Source: Methylomonas sp.
Lineage (GTDB): Bacteria > Pseudomonadota > Gammaproteobacteria > Methylococcales > Methylomonadaceae
Assembly (NCBI RefSeq): GCF_023228165.1
Contig: NZ_JALOBS010000022.1
Coordinates: 1-64,000 of the forward strand
Direction: 5' to 3'
DNA length: 64,000 nt
Position numbers and translations under genes: made by a program. This document shows, piece by piece, positions 26,034 through 34,492 of this stretch (position 1 is its first letter; every line of letters begins with the position of its first letter). Under the pieces are notes generated by a model that saw only the letters and a list, made by a program, of their open reading frames with translations, made no database searches and was not told the origin of the DNA.

Positions 26034-28280
26034 ATGAAGAACGCTACCCAAGAATCCACCTATACCTGCCCCATGCATCCGGAAATTCGTCAGGCACAGC
26101 CGGGAAATTGTCCTAAATGCGGCATGACTTTAGAGTTGATAATCCATGAAGGTAGGCAATCGCAAACCGAATACGTGTGTCCCATGCATCCAGAAGTGGT
26201 GCTTAAAGAACCGGGTTCCTGTCCCAAGTGTGGCATGTCACTGGAAGCCCGTCCTGTTGCTGGGGAGGCAGAAGACAATACCGAACTTGTCGATATGAGC
26301 CGACGATTTTGGATATGCGCGGCACTATCATTACCTGTATTCGTTTTAGCCATGGCACACGATCTTTTGCCGAGGTTGATCACTAATGATCTCGTCAACC
26401 ATTGGCTGCAATGGTTTGAATGTGCTTTAGCTACTCCGGTGGTTTTATGGGGAGGCTGGCCTTTCTTTCAGCGCGGTTGGCGTTCTGTCATTAATCGTAG
26501 TTTGAATATGTTCAGTCTGATCGCCTTGGGTATTGGTGTGGCCTGGGGTTACAGCATGGTGGCACTGTTATTCCCGGATATATTTCCTTTGATCATGCGT
26601 AATGTGTATGGTCAGGTCGCAGTCTATTTTGAGGCTGCTGCAGTGATTACCACTTTGGTTTTATTAGGACAAGTGCTGGAGTTGCGGGCACGTAGTCGCA
26701 CCAATCTAGCCATCAAGCTGCTGCTGGAACTAGCGCCAAAAACAGCGCGACGTGTGTATGACGATGGTCGGGAAGAAGATATTGCCCTGGAACAGGTCCA
26801 AGTGGGCGATGTACTGCGCGTCCGTCCGGGTGAAAAAATTCCTGTGGACGGCATGGTGCAAGAAGGCGCAAGTCATGTTGATGAGTCCATGGTGACCGGC
26901 GAATCGATGCCGGCGGCAAAGAACGTGGGGGACAGACTGATAGGCGCCACCGTGAACAGCAATGGCAGTCTGTTGATGCGGGCCGAGAAAGTGGGCAGTG
27001 ATACGCTATTGGCCCAAATCGTAACTATGGTCAGTGAAGCGCAACGCAGCCGGGCACCGATCCAGAAGCTGGCCGACACAGTGGCGGCTTATTTTGTACC
27101 GGCAGTTGTGATGATTGCCATGGTGACCCTGATAGTCTGGTGGCAATGGGGACCGGAACCCCGATTGGCGCATGCCGTTGTCAACGCGGTCGCTGTGCTG
27201 ATTATTGCCTGCCCCTGTGCGCTGGGTCTTGCCACGCCTGTATCCATCATGGTCGGCACAGGTAGAGGCGCACAAATGGGGGTGCTGATTAAAAATGCCG
27301 AAGCGCTGGAAATCCTGGAAAAAGTCGATACGCTGGTGGTCGATAAAACCGGCACGCTGACGGAAGGCAAACCGCGTTTACTGGCAGTAATAGCGACTGC
27401 GGAATTTTCCGAAACAGAGGTGTTGACGCTTGGTGCCAGTCTGGAGCGGGCCAGCGAACATCCCTTGGCCGCAGCTATTGTCGAAGGCGCTGAACAAAAA
27501 GGCATCACGCTATCTGCGATCGAAGAATTTGAATCGGTCACTGGGAAAGGGGTTATCGGCAATATAGAGGGTCGTCTGATTGCACTGGGTAACATCAAGT
27601 TAATGCATACTCAGAACATCGATATTAGCCCTTTACAACAGCAAGCAGATGAATTGCGTCAAGCCGGACAAACGGTGATGTTTTTGGGTGTAGACAGCGA
27701 ATTGGCAGGATTAATCAGTGTAGCCGACCCGGTTAAATCCTCAACGGCAGATGCGCTGAAAGCCCTGCACACAGCCGGCATAAAAGTGGTCATGCTGACT
27801 GGCGATAATGAGACCACAGCTTATGCCGTAGCCAAGACACTGGGCATAGATCGGGTCGAGGCGGAAATATTGCCGGAGCAGAAAGCTGAAATCGTTAAAC
27901 AATTACAGGCCGAAGGCTTTATCGTGGCGATGGCGGGCGATGGCATCAACGATGCACCGGCTTTGGCCCAAGCGCATGTGGGGATTGCTATGGGAACGGG
28001 TACCGATGTGGCCATGGAAAGCGCGGGGGTTACCCTAGTCAAGGGTGATCTGCGCGGCATCGTCCGCTCAAGGCTGTTAAGCCAAGCCACGATGCGTAAT
28101 ATTCGGCAGAATCTATTTTTTGCCTTTATTTATAACGCACTGGGTATTCCGGTGGCAGCGGGTGTGCTCTATCCATTCTTCGGTATGTTGCTTTCACCCA
28201 TGATTGCTGCTGCGGCAATGAGTTTTAGCTCGGTGTCTGTCATCTTGAATGCTTTGCGGCTACGCAGAATATCCTTTTAA
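26034..28280 (+). CDS. copA: Cu+/Ag+ P1B-type ATPase with two CPMHPE motifs
   Basis: The 748-residue enzyme pumps Cu(I)/Ag(I) out of the cytoplasm using ATP. The N-terminus carries two heavy-metal-binding motifs (YTCPMHPEIRQAQPGNCPKC; YVCPMHPEVVLKEPGSCPKC). The core shows the membrane CPC (IIACPCALGLATPVS), the phosphorylation site DKTGT, the SEHPLA motif, TGDN and GDGINDAP. The last helices carry YN and MSFSS, the P1B-1 (copper) signature. It stands alone with its own 150-base upstream region and completes the copper set of this transposon. Confidence 0.92.
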   Translation: MKNATQESTYTCPMHPEIRQAQPGNCPKCGMTLELIIHEGRQSQTEYVCPMHPEVVLKEPGSCPKCGMSLEARPVAGEAEDNTELVDMSRRFWICAALSLPVFVLAMAHDLLPRLITNDLVNHWLQWFECALATPVVLWGGWPFFQRGWRSVINRSLNMFSLIALGIGVAWGYSMVALLFPDIFPLIMRNVYGQVAVYFEAAAVITTLVLLGQVLELRARSRTNLAIKLLLELAPKTARRVYDDGREEDIALEQVQVGDVLRVRPGEKIPVDGMVQEGASHVDESMVTGESMPAAKNVGDRLIGATVNSNGSLLMRAEKVGSDTLLAQIVTMVSEAQRSRAPIQKLADTVAAYFVPAVVMIAMVTLIVWWQWGPEPRLAHAVVNAVAVLIIACPCALGLATPVSIMVGTGRGAQMGVLIKNAEALEILEKVDTLVVDKTGTLTEGKPRLLAVIATAEFSETEVLTLGASLERASEHPLAAAIVEGAEQKGITLSAIEEFESVTGKGVIGNIEGRLIALGNIKLMHTQNIDISPLQQQADELRQAGQTVMFLGVDSELAGLISVADPVKSSTADALKALHTAGIKVVMLTGDNETTAYAVAKTLGIDRVEAEILPEQKAEIVKQLQAEGFIVAMAGDGINDAPALAQAHVGIAMGTGTDVAMESAGVTLVKGDLRGIVRSRLLSQATMRNIRQNLFFAFIYNALGIPVAAGVLYPFFGMLLSPMIAAAAMSFSSVSVILNALRLRRISF

Positions 28281-28349
28281 TTGATCCATTGCTGAAAGTG
28301 ACTGATTGTATTCTTGTTACGCTAGCAAGGATTTCTGACAGCAGGTAAT

Positions 28350-28721
28350 TTAATATCTGTCATTCCCGATCCAGGCACCTGCGGCAGCACCGATGCCCGC
28401 AGCCAAAGGATCACCTCTACCCATTTCATAACCCATTACGCTTCCGACCACACCACCCACTAAACCTTGGGTTGAGCGTTGATCGTAACCGTAGTAATTA
28501 ACCGGTGGTGGGGGCGGTGCATAGTAACGAGGTTGTACCGGAACATATTCAACCACTTGCTCGGGAACATAAACAATCTCTTCCCGATAAGAGGGATAAT
28601 AATCCTGCCTGTGATGGCGGCCGTGATGATGCGCATGATAATCATCCCAGTCATCATCATCCGCAAATGCAGCCGATGAAAGCAACAATCCCAAAACTAT
28701 AATTTGCACCATTCTGAACAT
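28350..28721 (-). CDS. His/Tyr-rich glycine-zipper protein
   Basis: The 123-residue product has a signal peptide (VQIIVLGLLLSSAAFA) and a Asp/His/Tyr-rich part (DDYHAHHHGRHHRQDYYPSY). A Val/Pro-rich spacer follows, with VPEQVVEYVPVQPRY. The C-terminus is a glycine-zipper (GLVGGVVGSVMGYEMGRGDP, LAAGIGAAAGAWIG), as in outer-membrane-associated 2TM proteins. The His-rich stretch could bind copper. It is convergent with copA, leaving a 69-base spacer. Confidence 0.72.
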   Translation of the reverse strand: MFRMVQIIVLGLLLSSAAFADDDDWDDYHAHHHGRHHRQDYYPSYREEIVYVPEQVVEYVPVQPRYYAPPPPPVNYYGYDQRSTQGLVGGVVGSVMGYEMGRGDPLAAGIGAAAGAWIGNDRY

Positions 28722-29056
28722 ATAAACTCCTTTTTGGAAAATGATTCGGTTGCGGCAGATTCTGCTGATAGCGGCTTAAAATTAACTTAATACCTAACCA
28801 AACCTCATTCAAGACTAAAAGGCAGAGTCTTTTTTGGAAAACTGGCTTCCATATGATGGATATTTAAGGCTTTGCAATAATAGAATAAAAATAAACTATG
28901 TTATATGACGCGCCTTAACAAGGTTATATACCGCATTTTTTTAAGCAACCTTGCCATAGAAGACGCTAAGGCAATGAAATTAAACAAGTCTTTTCATGGC
29001 ATTTCATGTGCTTGCTGATTGTTTGCTTTAGACGTTCAATATGTGAGGTTACAGAA
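28722..29056. other. AT-rich intergenic region without genes
   Basis: This divergent region between the glycine-zipper gene and the small protein at 29057 is AT-rich. It probably holds both promoters, for example TTGCAA and TATGTT-like boxes around 28875-28905. I see no coding sequence or clear repeat. Confidence 0.3.
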
Positions 29057-29296
29057 ATGGCACAAGAGTTAATGGCTTCAAACTATGCAACAACAGCTGA
29101 TCAAATCAATACCGGCGCTCTGATGTTAGGTGCTGGCTTGGCCTTGACATCAATGATTTTAGTACCTGCGTTGGCTATGCGTTTTGGCTTAAGCGCTAGT
29201 TTGACCGGTGCATTAAGAATCGCCATCATGAAAGCCTCTAATCGTGCAGCAACTGTTAAAGCAATTACAAATAGTCAGCAACATCTATTGCGGTAA
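29057..29296 (+). CDS. Small hydrophobic hypothetical protein
   Basis: I do not recognise the family. The 79-residue product begins MAQELMASNYATTADQI, then has one long hydrophobic helix (ALMLGAGLALTSMILVPALA). A basic tail (LRIAIMKASNRAATVKAITN) ends it. The start at 29057 follows GAGGT; a frame start at 29006 lacks such a site. It may be an inner-membrane peptide of the metal cargo. The neighbours give no firm clue. Confidence 0.5.
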   Translation: MAQELMASNYATTADQINTGALMLGAGLALTSMILVPALAMRFGLSASLTGALRIAIMKASNRAATVKAITNSQQHLLR

Positions 29297-29589
29297 TAAA
29301 TCACTAAATGGCACTGGATTTTTTGGGTGCCAGATGCCGTTTTGATTCGATGATCAATAGGAATTTAGCTGACCGATCACGAATAAGACTAATAATGAAA
29401 TGCTTTTAGTGGATAGCCGTCAAAATGTGGATACAACTCCTCTAGGCATGTCTTCAAAAAACTGTGCGAGAAGCGAAACCAAAAGCAATTATTAATCGAC
29501 AGCTTTTCTGCAGTAATCTGCCGTTCAAAATCGTGTTTTTCAGGTGTGTGAATGTCGCAAAGTGGCCGAAACTGCGATCTGAGCGGTTG

Positions 29590-29673
29590 AGCGTCGGTGA
29601 TCCACTGCATGACCATGAAACGGCCGCGTAATTCGTGTTCCATCTTGATGGACATTTGAACGTCTTTAGCCAT
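29590..29673 (-). pseudogene. Remnant of a RelB/ParD-like antitoxin N-terminus
   Basis: Beginning at 29673 the frame MAKDVQMSIKMEHELRGRF reads like the first strand and helix of a ribbon-helix-helix antitoxin. The expected continuation is lost after about residue 25, where unrelated intergenic repeat sequence follows. It lies between the cargo and tniQ. The call rests on short similarity. Confidence 0.35.
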
Positions 29674-29710
29674 GCCAGCCTCACGGATATTGTTGAATGA
29701 TGCTGATTAT

Positions 29711-30067
29711 TCATTTATGCGGTGGATTTTCTACCAACTGCCTGTTCGCGACAAGTTCTAACGCAGCTTTGCCTTCAGCAGTTTCTACATATTGACGCAC
29801 TTTGTCCATAAGTTGATCCCAAACACGCCGCCAAGTCATCTGCTCAAGCAGTTCAACAGAAATTCCCGTGCCATTGGATAGTCGCTGGAGTAGTTCCGGT
29901 GTGGGAGCCTGAAATTGTCTCGCTCGGCTATCGGCGACAGGGATACCAAGAGCGCGAAGGCAAAAGAGTTCATAACGAACACCGTAACACTCAGCAAGTC
30001 TGCGGACATACTGTTCTAACGTTTCGGCATCATGAGGTTTCGGATGCAACGGCCAGCGCTTTTGCAC
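29711..30067 (-). CDS. tniQ: TniQ-family target-selection protein, short or truncated
   Basis: The 118-residue product starts like TniQ/TnsD-type proteins (WPLHPKPHDAETLEQYVRRL, AECYGVRYELFCLRALGI). It ends after VRQYVETAEGKAALELVANR, whereas TniQ of Tn5053 is several hundred residues long. Either the C-terminal zinc and DNA-binding parts are lost or this is a naturally short form. It starts with GTG directly after the tniB stop, so the three tni genes form one operon. Confidence 0.78.
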   Translation of the reverse strand: MQKRWPLHPKPHDAETLEQYVRRLAECYGVRYELFCLRALGIPVADSRARQFQAPTPELLQRLSNGTGISVELLEQMTWRRVWDQLMDKVRQYVETAEGKAALELVANRQLVENPPHK

Positions 30068-30970
30068 TCAACGCAATTCCCGCTCAACCATGCGCCGACG
30101 CACGCTGGGAGGATGATAATCAGCGCGCTCAATGACGGCACAATTAATGCGTTCTTCTCCCTGCAATAGCGCAGCGACCGTGGCACTGTTCAAGAGTGCG
30201 GTAATTTCACCAATAGTACCTTCAGATCGCCGCAAAATCAGCTCGCACAGCGGTGCAGTTGCTAAATGTGAGGGTTCACGCAAGGGCAAAACAGTTTCGA
30301 AGCTGGCCAGCAGACGTGCGAATTCCTCGCCAGCCTCCCAGAGTGGTAGTAACAGAGGATGAAACCGATTTTCAAGCTGGTCGTCGCTACGAATCGCAAG
30401 ATAAGCGTCACGGATACCCAGGCAAACGATAGGAATGCGCAGATCGTTGCCAATAAAACGGAGCAGATTCAACAGTTCGCGTTGCCGCCTAGCCGTTGCG
30501 CCGAGTAAATTGTGTACCTCGTCAATTATCAGCATGCGGACGCCGACGGCTCGCATCAGTCGTAATGTCAAGGCCTCACGCACGTCGTGCCGACCATAAA
30601 AGCCAACTGGCGTACCCAGTGTAGCCTGCAATGCGGTGTGTAGTCGGTTAGCGGTTGCCTCGGCTGGCATTTGTAGCATGAGTACCGGAATGACCTCGTG
30701 TTCACCATCCTCTGACATCCGCTGGGGATGCGCGCGATGAAACTTTTCGGCAATCATGGTTTTGCCGTTGTTGCTTGGGCCTACAATAAGGATGTTTTTC
30801 GGACGCAGTTTGCCAGGCTCGTCGGAAAGTAACGCTTCAAGTTGTACCAATGCTTGGTGGGCACAGGTGTAGCCGATCCATCGCTCCATTCGAAGGCGAG
30901 CTAGACGCTCTGCACTGGGTAACATGGCCAGTGAGCGCGCTTCTGGACCTAAATGGCTAAGGCTTACCAT
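30068..30970 (-). CDS. tniB: TniB transposition ATPase
   Basis: The 300-residue AAA+ protein shows Walker A (VGPSNNGKTMIAEKF, about residue 63) and Walker B (MLIIDEVHNLLGA). It is a MuB/TnsC-like regulator that selects target DNA and activates TniA. Its start overlaps the end of tniA by seven bases. Length is normal for the family. Confidence 0.92.
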   Translation of the reverse strand: MVSLSHLGPEARSLAMLPSAERLARLRMERWIGYTCAHQALVQLEALLSDEPGKLRPKNILIVGPSNNGKTMIAEKFHRAHPQRMSEDGEHEVIPVLMLQMPAEATANRLHTALQATLGTPVGFYGRHDVREALTLRLMRAVGVRMLIIDEVHNLLGATARRQRELLNLLRFIGNDLRIPIVCLGIRDAYLAIRSDDQLENRFHPLLLPLWEAGEEFARLLASFETVLPLREPSHLATAPLCELILRRSEGTIGEITALLNSATVAALLQGEERINCAVIERADYHPPSVRRRMVERELR

Positions 30971-32607
30971 GCTTCGATGTCATCAAACGGGAGTACTGGA
31001 CCAATATCAACTGTCGACGTGGCATTCTCAATTTGAGATGACTCCCTCTCTAGCTTCGAACCCAATTGGCGGCGCGTCCGGTTGCGGCGGGCTGTGCGCG
31101 TAAGCGTCTCGGCCTTACGCTCAATCTCACGCATTTCATCAATGGCGGCGAACAAACTGGCTTCGTCGACCGCAGTGCGTCGCTGTTCACGCAGACGTTT
31201 TCGCGCTAGTTTGTGCTCCCATAGGCTGATAGCCGGTCGAGACAACATGCGATACGGTACTTCCAGGTAGACATTATGCTCTTCATCAAGCACGAAAATT
31301 CGTGACAAATCGCGGGGATCGCGGCGAATCAGCAAAGGAGTTGGCTGATTGCGCAACTGTATCCATGGACGTAGCGCATTGCTGTAGTAAGTGATGTGAT
31401 CAATCGTAATACCGTCCCGTTGTAAAGAGCGGCGCACTACTGGCAGGAAGTCGATCAGGAAGGTGCGTGGGTCACGTGGTATTGGTATCGTTTTGTTGGC
31501 GGCAATAAGCGACTGGAGACCTTGCTGGTAGCGATGCAAGGGGATATCGTCATCCATACCTTCGTGCGGCCGCAGGTGGTAATACTTGGTAATCGCGACG
31601 GCAAACCAGCGTTCAAGTTCTTCAAGAGTTAGACAGGCCGTCTTGTCACTATCATAGACACCGCGTTGGGTTGGATTTGAAAAGGTTGTACCGGGCAAAG
31701 CATGAACAAGCTGCATCAACGTGCCAATAACGCGCTCGACGACTCCGCCGTAATGAGGCAGGCCAGGTGGTCGCCATTCGATGGCAATGCCATGCTGAGC
31801 ACAGCCGCGTTCAAATGCTAGCGAATGAAATTCTGAGGCGTTATCGACGCCGATACGACGCGGCTTACCGTTGACGGGCCAGCATGCTTCAATATCACGC
31901 TGTTCTAACCACGGCGCCTTATCACTGGCTACCAGGGCCAGACAAAGGCCAACACTGGTGGCCGAGGGCGCCTCAAGCGATAGATGGAACCCGGCAATGC
32001 AGCGACTAAAAACGTCAATGGCCACCGTTAGCCATGGTCGGCCAATCGGTGAACGATCCACTGGATCGACGATAATCAGATCGACTGGCGTATGGTCTAT
32101 TTGTAGCCAGTCAAGGGGAATATCAGAGGTTGGCGTGATGCCGTAAATCGGCTTGATTTCAGGATGGGGCTCGCCGCGTTGACAGTGTTCAGCTGGAGAT
32201 AAAGTTTTCAAGCGGCGGCGGATAGTACTCTCAGAAGGCGGCGCTAATCCAGCTTTTAAGCATTGATTCCGGATTGCAAACACGAGTTCGGCAGCTGACC
32301 GTTTTTGCCGTGTAAGAAAAATTTCGGCTATCAGGCCACGGAGCAAATTTTCGCGAGGTGCGGCAAGTCGCTGTTTACCTCGCCCACCATTGGAGCCACC
32401 CGGCAATAGCGCAGTGAGGTCGCCGCCGGACTCGCGTAACCGTTGAATTAGCCGGTACACCTGCCTTTCGGATAACCCCAATTCAACGGCGGCTTCATGC
32501 GCTTTCTCGCGAGAACAATACTGGATTTCAAACAACGGACGCAAGACGACAGCACGGCGATACGCTTCATTCCATTCGCATTCTGCAATCTGAGAAAGGT
32601 CAGTCAT
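30964..32607 (-). CDS. tniA: TniA DDE transposase
   Basis: The 547-residue transposase has N-terminal DNA-binding helices and a retroviral-integrase-like core. The presumptive catalytic triad is Asp171 (DWLQIDHTPVD), Asp255 (RIGVDNASEFHS) and Glu291 (HYGGVVERVIG), a D-35-E spacing. It cuts and joins the terminal repeats of Tn402/Tn5053-like elements. I start at ATG 32607 (MTDLSQIAECEW), which follows AAGGGGG; an extended frame to 32664 runs into the transposase-binding repeats. It abuts the right end of the transposon. Confidence 0.93.
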   Translation of the reverse strand: MTDLSQIAECEWNEAYRRAVVLRPLFEIQYCSREKAHEAAVELGLSERQVYRLIQRLRESGGDLTALLPGGSNGGRGKQRLAAPRENLLRGLIAEIFLTRQKRSAAELVFAIRNQCLKAGLAPPSESTIRRRLKTLSPAEHCQRGEPHPEIKPIYGITPTSDIPLDWLQIDHTPVDLIIVDPVDRSPIGRPWLTVAIDVFSRCIAGFHLSLEAPSATSVGLCLALVASDKAPWLEQRDIEACWPVNGKPRRIGVDNASEFHSLAFERGCAQHGIAIEWRPPGLPHYGGVVERVIGTLMQLVHALPGTTFSNPTQRGVYDSDKTACLTLEELERWFAVAITKYYHLRPHEGMDDDIPLHRYQQGLQSLIAANKTIPIPRDPRTFLIDFLPVVRRSLQRDGITIDHITYYSNALRPWIQLRNQPTPLLIRRDPRDLSRIFVLDEEHNVYLEVPYRMLSRPAISLWEHKLARKRLREQRRTAVDEASLFAAIDEMREIERKAETLTRTARRNRTRRQLGSKLERESSQIENATSTVDIGPVLPFDDIEAW

Positions 32608-32619
32608 AGTGCCCCCTTT

Positions 32620-32770
32620 GCGACGTGCTGACGTCGACTTTAACAATTTGCAGCTTACTGACATCGGGTTAGATGTCTGCTGTCATCGACTATGACATTT
32701 TAGTTTGTAGATAGCAAGGTAATACGCGAGCGTTGCTAATGACTGCTGACACCGGCTTCGGAAAGTCACA
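32620..32770 (-). repeat. Right terminal inverted repeat and TniA-binding repeats
   Basis: Read inward on the minus strand from 32770 the end is TGTGACTTTCCGAAGCCGGT and then GTCAGCAG. Further inside come GATGACAGCAGACATC, GATGTCAGTAAGCTGCA and GACGTCAGCACGTCGCA, four repeats sharing a GTCAGCA-like core. This layout beside tniA fits transposase-binding sites of this family. The outer 28 bases pair with the left end at 7026. Confidence 0.75.
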
Positions 32771-32775
32771 AGTAG
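32771..32775. repeat. Target site duplication AGTAG (right copy)
   Basis: AGTAG directly follows the right terminal repeat and is identical to 7021-7025. This supports a single insertion event of the element between them. Confidence 0.8.
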
Positions 32776-32823
32776 TCAAAACGAATTTCGTACATGAGTT
32801 ATAATTCGTACATCCATTTCGGA
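32776..32823. promoter_or_regulatory. Right part of the split res region
   Basis: TTCGTACAT occurs at 32787-32795 and 32805-32813, and TTTCGGAC just before the resolvase gene. The same TTTCGGAC motif is left of the transposon (about 6990-6997). Removing the transposon joins TATGTAC on the left to TTTCGTACA on the right, forming another dyad of subsite length. This is probably the resolvase gene's own res site and promoter. Confidence 0.5.
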
Positions 32824-32835
32824 CGGAATTAGAGC

Positions 32836-33456
32836 ATGTCACGCGTCTTTGCTTACTGTCGAGTGTCGACCACGGACCAAGCCACCCAAAATCAAAGCTT
32901 GGAAATTCAATCCGCCGGTTTTGCCATTCAGCCGCATCGTTTGATTGAAGAAAGCATCAGCGGTTCAGTCGCGGCGAAAGAACGCCCCGGTTTTAATAAA
33001 CTGATCGAGCGGCTGGAAGCGGGCGATGTGTTAGTGGTGACCAAGCTGGATCGCCTCGGCCGCAACGCCATGGATGTCAGAGCCACGGTCGAGCACCTTT
33101 CTGACTCCGGAGTGCGGGTCCATTGTTTGGCGTTAGGCGGGGTTGATCTGACCAGTTCTGCCGGCAAGATGACCATGCAGGTTATCGCAGCGGTCGCCGA
33201 GTTTGAGCGTGACTTGCTGATTGAGCGAACTCAAGCAGGCATTAGTCGGGCGAAGGCGGCGGGTAAACAGTTCGGTCGGCCGCCGGCACTCAATGCGGAA
33301 GATCGTGCTGAAGTGGTGAAACGATTGGCTGTTGGCAGCAATGTTTCGGAGTTGGCTCGGGAATTCAAAACCACCCGGCAAACCATTATGCGGATTAGGG
33401 AAGCTGCGTTGAAAGCACAAAAAGTCGACAATACGATCCACTCTTCTGGAGAGTAA
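32836..33456 (+). CDS. Tn3-type serine resolvase (resident, outside the transposon)
   Basis: The 206-residue product is a typical resolvase/invertase: AYCRVSTTDQ with Ser11 as nucleophile, EESISGSVAAKERPGFNKLI, TKLDRLGRNAMD and a C-terminal helix-turn-helix (SELAREFKTTRQTIMRIREA). It lies just beyond the AGTAG duplication, so it belongs to the recipient replicon or to an older element. It probably resolves multimers or cointegrates at the res region now split by the transposon. Confidence 0.9.
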   Translation: MSRVFAYCRVSTTDQATQNQSLEIQSAGFAIQPHRLIEESISGSVAAKERPGFNKLIERLEAGDVLVVTKLDRLGRNAMDVRATVEHLSDSGVRVHCLALGGVDLTSSAGKMTMQVIAAVAEFERDLLIERTQAGISRAKAAGKQFGRPPALNAEDRAEVVKRLAVGSNVSELAREFKTTRQTIMRIREAALKAQKVDNTIHSSGE

Positions 33457-33459
33457 CTG

Positions 33460-33651
33460 ATGAATCACGTGTATTTGGAACGGCATGATGACAATGACAA
33501 CATGCATCGTTTTTATCAGATGTTTGTGACGCCGGGTCTATTTGACGATTGGTCGTTGATCAAGGAATGGTTCGATTGTGAGGAGGCCGCAGTAATAGCT
33601 GGTCAAAAAATCAAGAATAATAAAGTGAAAAAGGGCTACCAGCTAAGATAG
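33460..33651 (+). CDS. WGR-domain-like protein lacking the WGR core
   Basis: The 63-residue product begins like WGR-domain proteins (YLERHDDNDNMHRFYQMFVT, LFDDWSLIKEW) and ends like them (FDCEEAAVIAGQKIKNNKVK, KGYQL). However, the roughly dozen residues that normally follow the Trp, including Gly-Arg and the loop, are missing, so the two halves are joined directly (KEWFDCEE). It starts four bases after the resolvase stop. It may be a non-functional deletion form. Confidence 0.6.
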   Translation: MNHVYLERHDDNDNMHRFYQMFVTPGLFDDWSLIKEWFDCEEAAVIAGQKIKNNKVKKGYQLR

Positions 33652-33696
33652 TCCTATGGGACTTTAGTGACTTTTGTTTAAACGTACCCCCAAATA

Positions 33697-34086
33697 GTGT
33701 ATTTAACGAACGGTGTTCTAATTGTGAAGCCAGAGTATTTTATCATCACAGAGCTATTGGATGGCGGTATTGGAGAAGTCAAAGATGTCGTATGGCGGCA
33801 TGCGCTAACTCATGACGGCAAGAAAATTACTTTCTGGGGTTTAATTGATTCGATGAGAAACATCAAAATCATTGAAAATCAAGAATTGCCTTTCATCGTT
33901 GGAATTTGGAGTTCCAAAGAGAACTGGGACTTTAAGCGTAAATATGGCACCGATATGTCGGTAGATGAAGCATGCGGTATTGTCATCAATCCATTAGCTT
34001 CCAAATATGTCAGGCTGCTGCTAACACCTGAAAATATCGATAACCTTCAACAAGCCCTTGAGCAAATATCGGTCATTCCCGATTAA
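33697..34086 (+). CDS. Hypothetical protein
   Basis: I do not recognise the family. The product is about 129 residues, soluble and without a signal peptide or repeats (ITELLDGGIGEVKDVVWRHA; PFIVGIWSSKENWDFKRKYG). It starts at GTG 33697, or possibly at GTG 33724 (VKPEYFIITE). It lies between the resolvase/WGR genes and a toxin-antitoxin pair. Confidence 0.5.
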   Translation: MYLTNGVLIVKPEYFIITELLDGGIGEVKDVVWRHALTHDGKKITFWGLIDSMRNIKIIENQELPFIVGIWSSKENWDFKRKYGTDMSVDEACGIVINPLASKYVRLLLTPENIDNLQQALEQISVIPD

Positions 34087-34153
34087 ACTCTACCCACTCG
34101 TGATCAATCTCCTTTATGATTACACATGAACCACAAATAACCAGAGCGTAGCC

Positions 34154-34492
34154 ATGGCCACAGAAGCATTTACCGTTAGAACCGAATCAGACATTGTGCA
34201 TCAGCTTGATAGCATGGCCGGGGCGTTGGATCGATCGCGTAATTATCTGGTCAACCAAGCCCTGCGGGAATACCTAAAAACCCATGCCCGGCAGATTGAG
34301 AAAATAACCCAAGGCATAGCAGCCGCCGACCGGGGCGAAGTCATCGCGCATAAGGACGTGATCAAGGAAATGGAAGCCATCGCTCAACCTGCATCCGACG
34401 ATGATTTCTTCGACTGTGTCGGCATCTGGGAAGACCGCGACATCGACCAAGCCAGCATCCGCTCAAAGGCCTGGCCGGATCGACGCGGATGA
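34154..34492 (+). CDS. Ribbon-helix-helix antitoxin of a VapC-type toxin
   Basis: The 112-residue product begins with a CopG/ParD-type ribbon-helix-helix (EAFTVRTESDIVHQLDSMAG, LDRSRNYLVNQALREYLKTH), which binds the operon operator. An acidic toxin-binding tail follows (ASDDDFFDCVGIWEDRDIDQ). It overlaps the toxin gene by four bases (ATGA), the typical antitoxin-first order. Confidence 0.85.
   Translation: MATEAFTVRTESDIVHQLDSMAGALDRSRNYLVNQALREYLKTHARQIEKITQGIAAADRGEVIAHKDVIKEMEAIAQPASDDDFFDCVGIWEDRDIDQASIRSKAWPDRRG

Larger units (their letters stand above)
7026..32770. mobile_element. 25.7-kb Tn5053/Tn402-family heavy-metal resistance transposon
   Basis: The element runs from a left end at 7026 to a right end at 32770. 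The ends, read inward, are TGTCACTTTTCAAAGCTGCA and TGTGACTTTCCGAAGCCGGT; over 28 positions I count 21 matches. Both ends hold further internal repeats around a GATGTCAGCA-like core, as expected for TniA-binding sites. AGTAG flanks both sides. The transposition genes tniA, tniB and tniQ are at the right end and a serine resolvase at the left. The cargo is chromate, mercury and copper/silver resistance. Tn5053 itself carries mer in the same position relative to tni. TniQ is much shorter than in Tn5053, so present activity is uncertain. Confidence 0.8.

Noticed and set aside
32836..33456. Treating this resolvase as part of the transposon
   Set aside because: It lies outside the right terminal repeat and the AGTAG duplication, so it is better explained as the target locus.
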